Assembly (NCBI RefSeq): GCF_000002985.6
Contig: NC_003283.11
Span: 4,278,001 to 4,342,000 of the forward strand
DNA: 64,000 bases
Source of the DNA: Caenorhabditis elegans
Lineage: Eukaryota; Nematoda; Chromadorea; Rhabditida; Rhabditidae
Direction of reading: 5' to 3'
The position numbers were made by a program, and so were the translations under genes. This document shows, in pieces, positions 33,009 through 44,076 of this stretch; position 1 is the stretch's first letter, and each line of letters begins with the position of its first letter. The notes under the pieces were generated by a model. It was not told where the DNA came from and ran no database searches. It saw nothing but the letters and a program-made list of their open reading frames with translations.

Positions 33009-33485
33009 CTGGGCGTAAGTTTTTAAGAAGTAGCAGACGACATATGGCGGTTTCAGACTTGGGAAACGGAAAACAGGAAACTGTCGGTTGCTGTTCACAT
33101 TTTGGAAAAAGCCGAAAATTAATAAACAAAAATGTGACTGAAAATTTTGGAAAAACTGAAAATATTAAAATATTTTGGACTAAATGTATTTATGTATTTA
33201 TGTAAATGTATTTAGATTGAATCCAACTGACGATACTCAACATTTTTTCACCACGGATCAAGTTCTGATCTACCGCCAAGAGCATCTTGAAAAAATTATC
33301 GGTTTCCTCATTGTTTGAAAAATTGGGAAATTGAAAAAACTAGATTTTATCAAGATAAAAATTAAAAAAAGCGATATTTTTGCCCTTGTCCACGAGTCAA
33401 TTTTTCCGATATGCAAAACTTTGTCAGATTTTATAAAATTTCCTGAAACTGAAACTAACTTTTAGTAAACGGCTGCACTGAAATA

Positions 33486-33782
33486 ATGGCTCTTCTCGAC
33501 AAACTGTTGACCCCAGTTATGAATCAATACAAACAACCTATCAACAAGTGTCTCAAAGTGCTCAACAAAAAGAACAACAAGAAAACTGGTGTCGCCAAAC
33601 AAAATGCTTGTATGGATAAAGTTTGGGGACAGGCGTTGGCAATAATCACCAAGCAATTTGTTAACAAGGTCTGCACTGCTGTCGCCAAAAAGATGAATGC
33701 AAAAGAGTGGAATTGTTGTAAAACTTATGTGGTTAAAGTTGTTAATGTAACGCCATACAAGCGTTTTAATATCGTGAAATAA
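33486..33782 (+). CDS. Small basic cysteine-containing protein, unknown
   Basis: Single-exon gene of 98 codons, MALLDKLLTPVMNQYKQPIN..., strongly basic (many K), with five cysteines including a CC pair near the C-terminus (WNCCKTYVV). No signal peptide or TM segment is evident, so it may act in the cytoplasm or nucleus. Codon use and the absence of low-complexity sequence make it look real. An AATAAA overlaps the stop codon region (33779-33784). It starts 478 bp beyond the retroelement's 5' LTR, in divergent orientation, so LTR sequences could influence it. I do not recognise the family. Confidence 0.55.
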   Translation: MALLDKLLTPVMNQYKQPINKCLKVLNKKNNKKTGVAKQNACMDKVWGQALAIITKQFVNKVCTAVAKKMNAKEWNCCKTYVVKVVNVTPYKRFNIVK

Positions 33783-33992
33783 AATTGATTTTTAGTGTTA
33801 TTATTTGTTTGATTAATTGGAAGGATAGTCCACGTGGTTATTTCTTTCATTCAGATAATTATGGGAATTTCTTCACCGTTTCAGAACACTAGAAGTTTCC
33901 CAAAACAAATAATTGTTTATAATACTGTTTTTTGAGTAAATTTCAAAGCAAAAATACATAAATTAGTTCACTGTTTAAAAGAAATTACCATA

Positions 33993-36900
33993 TTATACGG
34001 TTACAACGACATTAGAATGGTTGGAGGAAGACAAATTGGCAATTTGGTTTTGAGATACTTCCACCGGGCTCATTCTTGAAAGTTTTCTCAGCAGATCTTG
34101 TGCGTATTCCCGGTATGGTGCATGAAGTGCAATAAGTGCTATTGTCGATACACTACCATGACAGGAAAATATTGCCAGAGTTGCATTATTCAATCCTTGA
34201 TTGTAATAGTTAATCAAATATGCGAAACCAATATAAATCAATGTAAAAATGAAACAAATCATTGGAATTGACACTTGAATGAGTAGAGTAATAATAAACT
34301 TTTTCTGAAGTTCAAACGTTTTTGGAGACATTTTATGCTCTTTCATTTGCTTGACGATGTTGAAAATAAGGTATCCCACAAATATAAAAGATTCAATCAA
34401 AACTAGAAATATATAAACAACTGAGATAGTAGCATGATAAGTAAGACTTTCACTCAACACCAAAATTGGAGCTTCATAAATATAACTGGGAAGACATGGA
34501 AGTTTCTGGAAAGTTAACAGTTCATAGTATCCGCCAAAGGTATCAGGTTGTCCCATAAGTTTTTGTACTTTTTTTCAAATATTTTTCCAAAACTTCTAGA
34601 AAGTTTTAAAATTTTTTCATCGTAGGTCGTGTCAAGGTCGGGTCGTCCCCTTTCAGAAAAGATTCATTTCATCCATTTCTACTTTGCCACGATGACAATC
34701 ATCAAACTTGAACGTCAAGACGTTAGGTTGCTTCTTCTTTATGAATTTCGTCTTGGTCATTCAGCAATGGAAGCAAAACGAAACATATGCGGTGCGATGG
34801 GTGAGGGAGCACTCTCTTATAATACAGCAAAGAGTTGGTTTCAAAAGTTCAAGAACGGCGACTTCAGTCTCGAAGAAATAGAACGTTCTGGGCGACCGGT
34901 AGAGTTAAATGAAGAAGACCTAGTGAAGCTGGTGGAGGAAGAGCCTCGTCTTAGTCTTCGTGAAATGGAAGAGAAGCTTGAGTGTTGTCATAGCACAATT
35001 GCACGTCACTTGGGTCGCCTTGGTTTTACTTCAAAACTTGGAACTTGGGTGCCTCATGAACTTTCGGCATCACAGAAGCTCACTCGGGTCAACGTTTGTA
35101 CTCAACTTCTAACTTTTCGTCGAAAGTTCGATTGGCTGAACAATCTGGTTACTGGAGATGAGAAGTGGGTGCTCTATGTTAACAATTCCAGAAAACGTCA
35201 ATGGCTTCCGATCGGTGAGAAAGGAATACCGACGCCAAAGCATGATCTTCACCCAAAAAAGATTATGATCTGTGTCTGGTGGGGTGTTCAAGGACCCGTG
35301 CACTGGGAATTGTTGCCAACTAATAAAACTATCACTGCTGATTACTATTGTGCCCAATTGGACCGAGTTGCAGAAAAGACGAACGGAAAATATGAAAAAC
35401 TATATTTTCTTCACGATAATGCTAGGCCTCATGTCGCCAAGAAGACTTTCCAAAAGCTGCAAGATCTTGGTTGGACTGTTTTACCGCATCCACCATATTC
35501 TCCAGATCTTGCACCAACCGACTACCATTTGTTCTTGTCTCTCAGTGACTACATGCGCGACAAGCAATTCGACGACGAAGAGCATCTCAAAACTGAACTC
35601 TCCACTTTCTTCTCATCGCGTTCGCCGGATTTCTTCTCCCGTGGCATCATGATGTTACCTAGTAAATGGCAACAAGTGGTGGACACTAATGGTGAATACT
35701 TGTGTGAATAGTACTACTTGTCGCTTGAGAGAAATAAATTTTTTTCAAAAAAAAAATAGTACAAAAACTTATGGGACAACCTGATAGATAAGTTTTTTTT
35801 TAAATTTTTGGTGAGAAGTTTTCTATTGAATTGTAATTTCCAAGCCTCATCAGAAACTACTGTAGTTATCAAAAAAATTAAATATTTATAAACTAGGGAC
35901 TAAACTAGGGAATATTTATAAACTAGGGAAAATAAAATAAAACCTGGAACATGAGGGGTACTGCAATTTTCTGATCGGGAGTTAGAAAAACAATTGGAGT
36001 CAGGAAAGTTGGAACAATGACGTAATGAGTGGCTAACCAGATACGCCTCAAAACGACCCAATGATTTTTGAACGCAAAATCGCACACAATATAAAATCGA
36101 TTCTCAAAAATTGACACTATTGAAATTCCCATATCTGAAATGTTATTTTAAGTCTATGAAACAATTCAGATCACACAGGGACCAACATTTTCTGTGTGAC
36201 TTTAAAGGTGGATAACCGACATCTCTGAAAGTTTTTTTTTAAGACTTCAAATATGCCTTTAATTCCAAATACCTATGCAAAAAAAAAGTGGATAAAAAAC
36301 AGTGAAAACTGTTAAATCTGGAGGAAATTAGGTATGTAATGACATTGAAAATTTGCAACCTGTAAATCTACGCACCTGTTTAGCAAATAGAAAAAGCGGA
36401 GTGTCGTTGCGCGCGAGTCTTTGGGGTTTGAAAAAGCAAATGCCATTTCAAGCTCAAATATAAAATCAGAAAAAAAAATTGTCGATAGGTAAACAAAAAT
36501 CATCAAAAATGGTTACCTATCGGCTTTTAATGTACTTTAATGGACGAAATTATGTGAGATAAACTATCAAAATATGCAATAAAGGATGATAATTACAAAA
36601 AAGTCAACTTTGGACAGATGCGACACGAAAAAAGGGGCAAAATTTGCTATTTTACCTAAAATCAGTGTATGTAATTTTTCAAAACTTAAGACGGCATAAA
36701 AAATTTTTGAACATTTTTTTGAGCAGTTTCGTTACAAAATTCTTTCATTTGAGAACATTTTAAGTCCATACGCTCATAATCGTCCGAACCGGTAGTCCCC
36801 CTTTAAACAAATATTTTTTCAGAACTTACAGGCACCAATACCCATAACTATACTTGTTAGATAGTCCAGAGGCATACTGGTGTATTTTAAAATACCAAGA

Positions 36901-37157
36901 ATATAACCTCCAAGTTTTGGAATCAATAAAAATGGAGCCGTTAGAAAACTAAACGAATAGTCAAATGCGATAATCCAAACATGCAACGCAAATAGGTACC
37001 ATTTCACTGTTTTCATCACCACCGGAGTTTTATAAATTATACAATACATTCCAAAAAAGTGAATTGGTATTGATATTACAGTAACAATGTGCATGCAAAG
37101 AAGGAAAAATTCTGGATTATCGAAATAATTGGCTTTTGCAATACATGAGTAGTTCAT
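33993..37157 (-). CDS. Serpentine chemoreceptor, srh family (copy 3, mariner in intron 2)
   Basis: Three exons, 37157-36830, 36134-35944 and 34505-33993, give 343 aa. Their lengths (328, 191, 513) are identical to srh copy 1, and the boundaries match. Exon 1 starts MNYSCIAKANYFDNPEFF; an in-frame ATG eight codons upstream (37181) is not shared by the paralogues. Exon 3 keeps LPCLPSYIYEAP, MSPKTFELQKKF, YYNQG and HAPYREYA. Intron 2 (34506-35943) is enlarged by a complete mariner element on the opposite strand; the acceptor lies only 38 bp from it. Coding capacity is intact, so the insertion should be tolerated if splicing is normal. Confidence 0.85.
34543..35784 (+). mobile_element. Complete mariner-family DNA transposon
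   Basis: 1,242 bp with perfect 27-bp terminal inverted repeats beginning TCAGGTTGTCCCATAAG, flanked by the TA duplication typical of Tc1/mariner (34541-34542, 35785-35786). It encodes an uninterrupted transposase. It sits inside intron 2 of an srh receptor, antisense to that gene. Perfect TIRs and an open ORF suggest a young, possibly active copy. Confidence 0.95.
34692..35711 (+). CDS. Mariner transposase (DD34D), apparently intact
   Basis: Cut-and-paste transposase. From the ATG at 34692 the protein is 339 aa, close to the usual mariner length; an upstream in-frame ATG at 34629 would add 21 residues and is less likely. The N-terminus has paired helix-turn-helix regions (LLLLYEFRLGHSAMEA ... 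TAKSWFQKFKNGDFSLEE; TIARHLGRLGFTSKLGTWVPHEL). The catalytic triad is visible: VTGDEKWV, HDNARPH, and PDLAPTDYHLF, with exactly 34 residues between the second and third Asp. The linker has the mariner WVPHEL motif. No stop or frameshift is seen. Confidence 0.93.
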   Translation: MTIIKLERQDVRLLLLYEFRLGHSAMEAKRNICGAMGEGALSYNTAKSWFQKFKNGDFSLEEIERSGRPVELNEEDLVKLVEEEPRLSLREMEEKLECCHSTIARHLGRLGFTSKLGTWVPHELSASQKLTRVNVCTQLLTFRRKFDWLNNLVTGDEKWVLYVNNSRKRQWLPIGEKGIPTPKHDLHPKKIMICVWWGVQGPVHWELLPTNKTITADYYCAQLDRVAEKTNGKYEKLYFLHDNARPHVAKKTFQKLQDLGWTVLPHPPYSPDLAPTDYHLFLSLSDYMRDKQFDDEEHLKTELSTFFSSRSPDFFSRGIMMLPSKWQQVVDTNGEYLCE

Positions 37158-37181
37158 TGAAATCGCTACTGGTGAGCTCAT

Positions 37182-37724
37182 TTTTGGAAGCTCGTCACAT
37201 AATATTTTGTTCCCATGGTTTCAGTAGGAAAACCATCTGCTACATTGAATCCACTAAATTTGTATATTTTCACATTTACACCTGTAATAGTCTCGATACA
37301 ATCAATATCATTTTTTTATTTCCAAAATAAATTATTAAAAATGACCAAATAACATATGTAATAAAACATTGCAAAAAAAAATTGCAAAATTTTATATTTA
37401 GTCAAAAAGCGATGAAAACTGTTTTCATTATTTTTATTGGAAGTTATCGATCAAAAAAATTGTTTTTCTTCCAGTTATGTTCAAAATATTTATATTCTGA
37501 AATAAATTGTAGGGGATCAAATATGCTAAATTTTTGAAAAGTTTCATTGTGATAATCTATTAATCTAGAATTTTAATTGCATGAAACGCATCCGTGATCC
37601 CATGGAAGTATGATCAACTTTATTCAGTTGGCATTAAAAATCTCATAATTGGGAAAATTCTGTAACTACGCTCATACTAACACAGTTGGCCAATTTAGGA
37701 GGGCATTTGAGTTTGAATGAGCAC
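37182..37724. other. Intergenic, no gene seen
   Basis: AT-rich spacer between the srh gene and the next receptor-like gene. No RNA gene, repeat family or plausible coding frame was recognised. Confidence 0.6.
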
Positions 37725-39713
37725 CTATACTTTTGATAGTTTCACTTCGGCAGTCGGACAATATTTGATTTCCGTCATCATAGCTACGATTGGCACTAAA
37801 ACATAGTCAAAACACATAAAAAGCGCGCCAATCTGAAAAATACTTTAACATCAAAAAGGTCTGCAAAAAATTCAAAAACTGACCATAAATTGCTCATAGT
37901 CCATAACAAAGAACATAGCAAGCATGATGAATAGCCACTAAAATTTTTCAAATTTGAAAACAGATTAGTTCAAAGATTTATAGACTTACGAATAACTTTA
38001 TAGATCCAATAATTTTAATTTGACAGGCAAAAATCTGATTTGTTTCAGTAGTAGTTTTGACGTTGAATTGTAGAATCGTAGCAATTGATAGGAAAAGTTG
38101 GGTGCACATATAAACGATGAAGAAACTCAATATCATTGCATCAAATTGATCATGATATCCGCCAGAAGTTATCGAAATTACCCAATTCAAGAAAACGGCA
38201 TTTTTGATTGAAATAGCTGTAATAACTATGCAAACCAAGTGTGTACCAAACCACCAAGAATAAGTAAGTTTTGGAGTTTCGGCAATCTTATATTTGATGA
38301 ACATATAAGTAGATAAAACACAGAGCATCATTAGATCGAGCTGTATGTATGTGTAAAGCGCATAGCCGAGAAAACCGAAAGAAAATCACAATCGTCTTCA
38401 GAAACCCAATTGTTCCTGAAATGTATTATTTTATTTCGATAAAGCGTAGTTGCTAAATACTTACAATGTTCAATCCTAGTTATTTGCCAAAGTTTTTGAT
38501 TTTTGGCAAGTTTCCGAATTAGCGAAAAATTTAAGAAACGACAATTTGCCGATTTGCCGGAAATTTTCGGAGTTTGCCGAACATATTTAAAAGGGTATTT
38601 TTTATAAACAAGACGGTGTGCTTCTGACATTTTCTCCCGGGTTCCCATCATTATTTTACAGAATTTCCTCACTTTTCATAATACTTCGAAATAATAAGAA
38701 TAGCCAGATTTTGTATAATAAAAAAAAATTATTCCTCAAATTTAAAACAAAGTTGCAACAACTTCCGAATATAACTAACAAACGTTTCTAGATATTTTTC
38801 CAATTTTTTAAAATGGTGTTTTTTCCAATTTTCAAAAATAATTAGAAAGGGTCAAATAATTGGTAAACTTTCCGGCTTCTTTAGTCTGGTTTCTACCGAT
38901 TTTTTTGCAAATGTTAGATTATTGGATTTTTTGGGAAATTTTTGAGTTTTAGCGAATTTCTTACTTTACTAATTGCTTTAAATTCTTTTAAAATAATTCA
39001 AATTAATTTTAATTTTTTTTTAATTAAAAAAAATTAGTTTAAGTTTTAAGTCGTCCTCATGAAAAATTGTCTGAAAATCTCGTCAGAAAAATAGGTAAAT
39101 TATTTGCGCGGAAATTCAAAAATAATTCAGCCCTTTTTTACCATATCAAAAAAAATTCCACTTCGCTGTAGCTTTTGGTATATTGAACCTGTTTTACAAT
39201 ACTTGGGACCACAAAATTTAAAAAAAAACTGTTTGCTGTGGAATTTAAAATGAGGATTTTCAATAAAAAATGTTTCAAAATGTAGAATGCAAAAAAAGAT
39301 AAACCAAAAAATCTGCGGTAACTATTTGTAACGAAACTATTAAAACATGACTTACGCTGGAAATCCATAACTAATAAATGTCAGAATAATGAATGCAGGA
39401 TATATGACAACAACTGTTAAAAATATGGAAACTCTCACAGAGAAAAATTGATCCTGAAACTTTGTTTCATTCTTCCAGAAGTTGTTTTCCCAGTACTCAC
39501 ACTGTTAAAATGCTGAAAAGTCTTGTGAAAAGACTTTAAATAAAATGGAAAGAAAATAGTATATAATAAAAATGAGGAGCCAAAAATTGTGCCAAAAAAT
39601 ATCAAAGTTGTTTCATTGTACGATACAATTGTAGAATTTGAAACAGGTGAGAGATTCAATGCAGATGTCTCATTGAAAATAAATTTAAAAACTGTGAAAA
39701 TATCTTCAGACAT
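37725..39713 (-). pseudogene. Seven-TM chemoreceptor-like gene, unassigned family (D), frameshifted
   Basis: Five exons by comparison with gene E: 39713-39501 (MSEDIFTVFKFIF), 39453-39356, 38415-37990, 37937-37884 and 37832-37725 (ending CFDYVLVPIVAMMTEIKY...KLSKV). All boundaries and phases match gene E except exon 3, which is 426 nt where the intact paralogue has 427. Reading from its acceptor, exon 3 reaches TAA at about 38335, while the conserved TM frame (MMLCVLSTYMFIKY) is one register off. I infer a single-base deletion in the first 80 bp of exon 3. An assembly error would look the same. Confidence 0.6.
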
Positions 39714-39919
39714 TAGACTGCAAAATTCTTGTTGAAAATGAAGTCTAACCGCAAGAAGTTGCGATTCGACAAACTTCAGATATTTTATCTTTCTATGTTT
39801 ATAAAGGCTGCATGTTTTTTTGGTTTTTTTTCGCAAAAATTTAAAATATTACGGAAAAAAGTGTGATACAAAAAATTGAATAACATGAGTGGTTTATTTT
39901 AAAATCAAAACACAATTCT

Positions 39920-41836
39920 TCATACTTTCAGTGGTTCTTTTTTGACTTCATCAACTGGAATCGGGTTTGGGCTGTACATAATCTCCGTTAGCATTATGAC
40001 AATCGGCACCAAAAAACAATCGATGCTCACGAAGATTGTTCCAACCTAAAATAAATTGTTTTAATGAGCTGTTAATTTTAAAAAATCTTACAATTACTGG
40101 CATGAATCCTGTAACCGTACCCAAGAGGAATAAAGCAAATAGGATCTTCAAAGAGTAATTAAGTATCGCAAAAGTTTAGTGTAGAGCTTACAATCTTGAT
40201 TGTTCCGATGATTTTCGTTTGACGAGCGATTTGATTATCCGAATGACTATTTCCGGCGTCTGTTTTCATTGAAAATTGAGACATCATTCCAATGAAAAGA
40301 AGCATTTGAAATGAGATGTAGCTAATGTAGTAATAGAAATTTAATTGTCCTAGGATTTCAAGCGGAAATGGCTCGGAAATAAAAAGTATAACAGCCCACA
40401 TGATGAACCCAAAATCCTTGGCGATGACAGACAGAAGAATCACATACAGTAGAACTGCAACGCTTCTCCGAGTGAAGTATCCACGGAGTTCTGCTGGCTG
40501 GCGGGAGTTCATGAATTTGTAGATCGAAAACAAGCCAATCAGAGTCTCATAGGTTGACGAAAACCATTGATTTGCAAATGCGAAAGCTAGTGCCATATTC
40601 GTAGTTGTTGGTGCAATTCTGTGAAAATAGTGTGTAATTTGAACGCCGTGAAACTCATCTAATTTTTTTACAGATGGTCAAATATATTGTGCATTATTTT
40701 TGAGATCATATTAGAGGTGCGTGGCAATCGGAAATTTCCGGCAATCGGCAATTCCGGCAAATTCCAAAATTGCCAATTGCCGGACATTGCCTGCAATTTT
40801 CAAACCTAATTATATTTCGGAAATTTCACCTTTTGAGCTTGAAACGAGACACTTGTTAATTAAAATGCATGTTTAGTAGACTCCTAAATCTACAAAAAGT
40901 ATCAAATTTATATTTCCGGCAATTCTGATTTCCGGCAATCGGCAATCCACAATTGCCGCGCACCCCTGGTCAAGCCATTACTCTATATTTTTCATTTGAA
41001 ATAGAGAGCCTGAATATTTTAATTAAACAGTTTGTAGGCGAAATTTGCGGTTTTTGATTTTTGGAACCTAAAAGTTGGTGCAATTTTGATACAAAGTAAA
41101 TATATTAATTAATCAAAGGAATATGCTAAACAGTTTTCCATTTAATAGATTAGTTTGGTAGGGGCAAATAATTATTTTGATTTTGCGGTTTTTTCATGTG
41201 CATAGAAGATCTCCTTTTCGTATAACCCCTTGTAATATTACCCATTTTCGCAGTCCCCGTTTTCACTAATTCCTCTTTTCGTGGGTTCTCAAAAGTTCAA
41301 GAAAACATCAATCTTTGAAACATACTACGACGACAGTCATTTATGTAGGCTCAAGCTAGGTGAATACCTTTTTCGCCTACGTGAAAACTTAACCAATTCT
41401 AGATGAGCCTCATAGAAAACGTAACATGTCCGACTGGGCCATTCAGCCTCACTTACATTGGATTACTTCTCGTGGAATAGGCAAGCACGCTAAAAATCAA
41501 CATAAATGGGTAGTTGTATTTGATGCTTCTGTATGCATAGGTGATCATCGGAAGGAATGGACTCTAAAAATCAAATATAGATTATGAATTTGCTTTTGTG
41601 TAGCAATGACTTACTGTCCCATAATGCACCAGGTTCTTGTGGAATTTCCGCAGATAAATCGGCCATGAGACAATCATGCCCAGTATCAATGGGATAAAAA
41701 TCACCGCATAGGAAATCAGAAGACTAGGATCTGTCAACTGTTCCATTGCATAATCTGTGTAGGAAATTGGGAGCCGCACTTTGAATGGAAAATGCTCCGT
41801 CGTCGTACGGACCATCTCCGATTGTCGTGCTGACAT
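39920..41836 (-). CDS. Seven-TM chemoreceptor-like protein, unassigned family (E)
   Basis: Five phase-consistent exons: 41836-41615, 41563-41457, 40618-40192, 40145-40092 and 40045-39920, giving 311 aa. TM1 ends SWPIYLRKFHKNLVHYGT, matching gene A's YPFYLRSFKNNLVFYGK. Exon 3 spans TM3-TM5 with the IARQTKIIGTIKI loop. The last exon has SIDCFLVPIVIMLTEI and a charged tail ending KKEPLKV. A second in-frame ATG at 41815 (MVRTTTEH) would align with gene A's start (MVKLRVTTEA) and may be the real one. Intron 2 holds a palindromic repeat at 40716-40965. Confidence 0.74.
40716..40965. repeat. Palindromic CGGCAAT/ATTGCCG repeat (MITE-like)
   Basis: Begins GGTGCGTGGCAATCGG and ends with the near complement CAATTGCCGCGCACCC. 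The interior is packed with CCGGCAATCGGCAAT words in both orientations. The same element recurs at 47913-48266. Confidence 0.7.
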
Positions 41837-42209
41837 TCACGGATTTTCTCAAAAAGAGAAATAAAATGAATATGTTTCCGTGAAGCTGGCTCTTTTTAAG
41901 CACACAATTTTCAGCTGTTTGATCACTAAGCCACTTTTGTGTGCGCAATTGCAGTTTGACAAATGCGCACGTTTCTATGTATCTCTCGTTTTTTTGTTTC
42001 TCTAGTATGGGAAAATGTTGTGCGAAAGTCAGAAGTAACTACACTGAATTTCAAGCAAGCTCTTAGAATGTAATAATATCAGTCTCTATGGAAACACTAT
42101 GACAACCAAATTGAAGTTTAATGTCATGTTTGGATTTTAACATTTCTAATAATACATTTGAAAATAGCCATGCCGTCAGAAGTATATTTCTGGGCAGTTT
42201 GAAGTTCTT

Positions 42210-42264
42210 TTAGGCTTAGGATGATGCTTAGGCTGAGGCTTAGGCTCAAGCTCAGGCTTGGGCT
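42210..42264 (+). repeat. Degenerate interstitial telomere-type repeat (TTAGGC)
   Basis: About nine units related to TTAGGC, the nematode telomere hexamer (TTAGGCTTAGG..., GCTTAGGCTGAGGC...), with single-base changes. It lies downstream of the PhzF-like gene. A second tract of opposite orientation lies in that gene's intron 2. Confidence 0.75.
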
Positions 42265-42509
42265 TTATTCGCTTATATGAAACAGAAAAACAATAAAAGA
42301 TCCAAGTTCCACGGTATGGTTAAAAATGTATTAATTCTTGGATCATGTTTTTAGAATCGTTCCAAATGTGTTAAAAAAAAAAATGAAAAAAAACAAATGT
42401 ATAGACTGTGATGTGATAGCATAATTGAATTGAAGCCATGATTTTTTTTAATTCTTCATATTAATGAAAAGTTAGTCAAGCGAAAAAAGACAGATTTCAA
42501 TTTGAAAGG

Positions 42510-44076
42510 TCAATGAATAATTATCTCTCCTCTCAGAACAGTGACAGAAGATCCGTTCAAAATAACACGACCATCTTGGAGTCTTACTCGAAATTGGGCT
42601 CCGCGAGTTGGAAAAGCCTGAACCAATATTCAACTAGATTTGGCAAAATACATACAGTAATCAATCACCTGTAATGCGTACATATCCTTCTTTCCGAGAA
42701 TCTTCGACCAAAAAGGTCCGAGAGAACATTGTGCGGAGCCAGTTGCAGGGTCCTCATTTACTCCATCCCAGACAGCAAAATAGCGGCACGCGTAGTCATA
42801 TGGTTTTCCGGAAGAATCGATAAATCCCTGTGCAACTGGATTCGATGGGCTCATTGAAACAACAAGTCCCCGGACTATACTTCCATCGTGAAGTTCGAGC
42901 ATTTTTGAGTTGTTGCTTTTAAAAGCTTCAAACTCAAATTTCGTAGTTTTCGGGTCAATCACCACGTTTAATACATTAGCTTTTGGAGCGAAGACGACGG
43001 ATTCAATATTGATCTGAAATTAAGTAAATTAAGGTGTACAATTTCCACACTTCCATGAGTAATTTGGAATTTATCAAGCCTATAATTTACAAACTTATAG
43101 ATAACAGAAAAATGCATTAATCTCATATTTTTAAAATTTTTGCAAATTATTGAAATACTATCGAAAAAACTAAAGATAATACTTTTTGAAAAACTCGCCC
43201 AGGGACAGAATCTTAAAAAATTTAATTTTTTTTGATACTCAGTTAACACCAATTATTTTGCCCCGAACTCGAGAAAATTGGCTGAATATAATTGTATTTT
43301 TACCAAACATGAAATTAAAAAACCCCATGAAACAATCTACTCCAAAAACATGATTTCAACAAAAAATTTTGTAAACTTAGAAATCGCGCATGAATTCAAA
43401 TTAAAAAAAACCACCGGCCCAGTCTGAGCGTAAGCCTAAACCTAGGCCTATGCCTACGCCTAAACCTAAGCATAAGCCTAAGTAAGTGTTATGGCTATTT
43501 TCCCGAACATTAAAAGAACCACATCGTACCTCAATTGGAACCACGCAGCTAATCACATTCTGAAGAAAATCTGGTGCCTCTAATTCAGAAAAGACCCCAT
43601 GAAGCGAGTTTTCAATATTTTTGAACTTGATAGATGTTAACTCATATTCTGGAAAATTCATCTCCACATCTCCAAGCTCATCCTTTCGAACTGTCAGAGT
43701 TCCAGACTTGGTTTCAAATTTGATTTCTGCGTTAACATTTCCAATTTCATTGAACAACACATGAGAAGTTGCCAAGGTTGCATGTCCACATAATGGAACT
43801 TCATTTGTTGGAGTAAACCATCGGAGAGAAAACTGAGAGCATTGTTTGTAGTCTGACGATGCTCCAATTGGTATTGGGAATGCGGTTTCCGATAAATTGA
43901 ATTCTGATGAAATTTTCAAATATTCTCTGTCAGATAGTGCCTGAAAATTTTCCTCAAATTATTATAAAAATTAATAGTAATGCTACCTTTGGAATCAAAC
44001 AAACGGCAGCTGGATTTCCACCGAAGCTCGTTTTTGTGAATGCATCCACAATGAATGATGGGTAGTTTTTTGGCAT
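42510..44076 (-). CDS. PhzF/phenazine-biosynthesis-like isomerase family protein
   Basis: Exons 44076-43987, 43940-43530, 43013-42669 and 42617-42510 give 317 aa, all introns in phase 0. Members have two diaminopimelate-epimerase-like halves. The PhzF hallmarks are visible: FIVDAFTKTSFGGNPAAVCL at the N-terminus (GNPAAV binding loop), the middle RWFTPTNEVPLCGHATLA motif with the GHAT stretch, and YACRYFAVWDGVNEDPATGSAQ near the C-terminus. Length and motif spacing are normal for the family. Substrate in animals is unknown; a cytosolic isomerase or epimerase role is assumed. Intron 2 contains a degenerate GCCTAA telomere-like tract (43431-43482) and an extra AT-rich stretch. Confidence 0.88.
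43431..43482 (-). repeat. Degenerate interstitial telomere-type repeat (GCCTAA)
   Basis: Eight or nine GCCTAA-like units (AAGCCTAAACCTAGGCC...CATAAGCCTAAG) inside intron 2 of the PhzF-like gene, inverted relative to the tract at 42210-42264. Confidence 0.75.

Larger units (their letters stand above)
22889..33318 (+). pseudogene. Host gene 3' end interrupted by the BEL retroelement
   Basis: Outside the element, 22889-22956 plus base 33014 form a potential exon: TTTTTCAG acceptor before 22889, GTAAGT donor at 33015. One open frame runs through it (SYNMHNVQQFEQGTSRNVAV). It ends in phase 2 and joins in frame to a terminal exon at 33216-33318 (acceptor TATTTAG) encoding LNPTDDTQHFFTTDQVLIY and ending in TGA. 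The retroelement lies inside this exon, its right edge six bases from the splice donor, duplicating CTGGG. I do not recognise the protein and did not find convincing upstream exons. An interrupted real gene is an inference. Confidence 0.4.

Noticed and set aside
43401-43500. C-terminal extension of PhzF exon 2 ending in repeated LGLGLG-type codons.
   Set aside because: It is intron sequence: a GTACGA donor at 43529 precedes it, and the repeat is the degenerate telomere-like tract.
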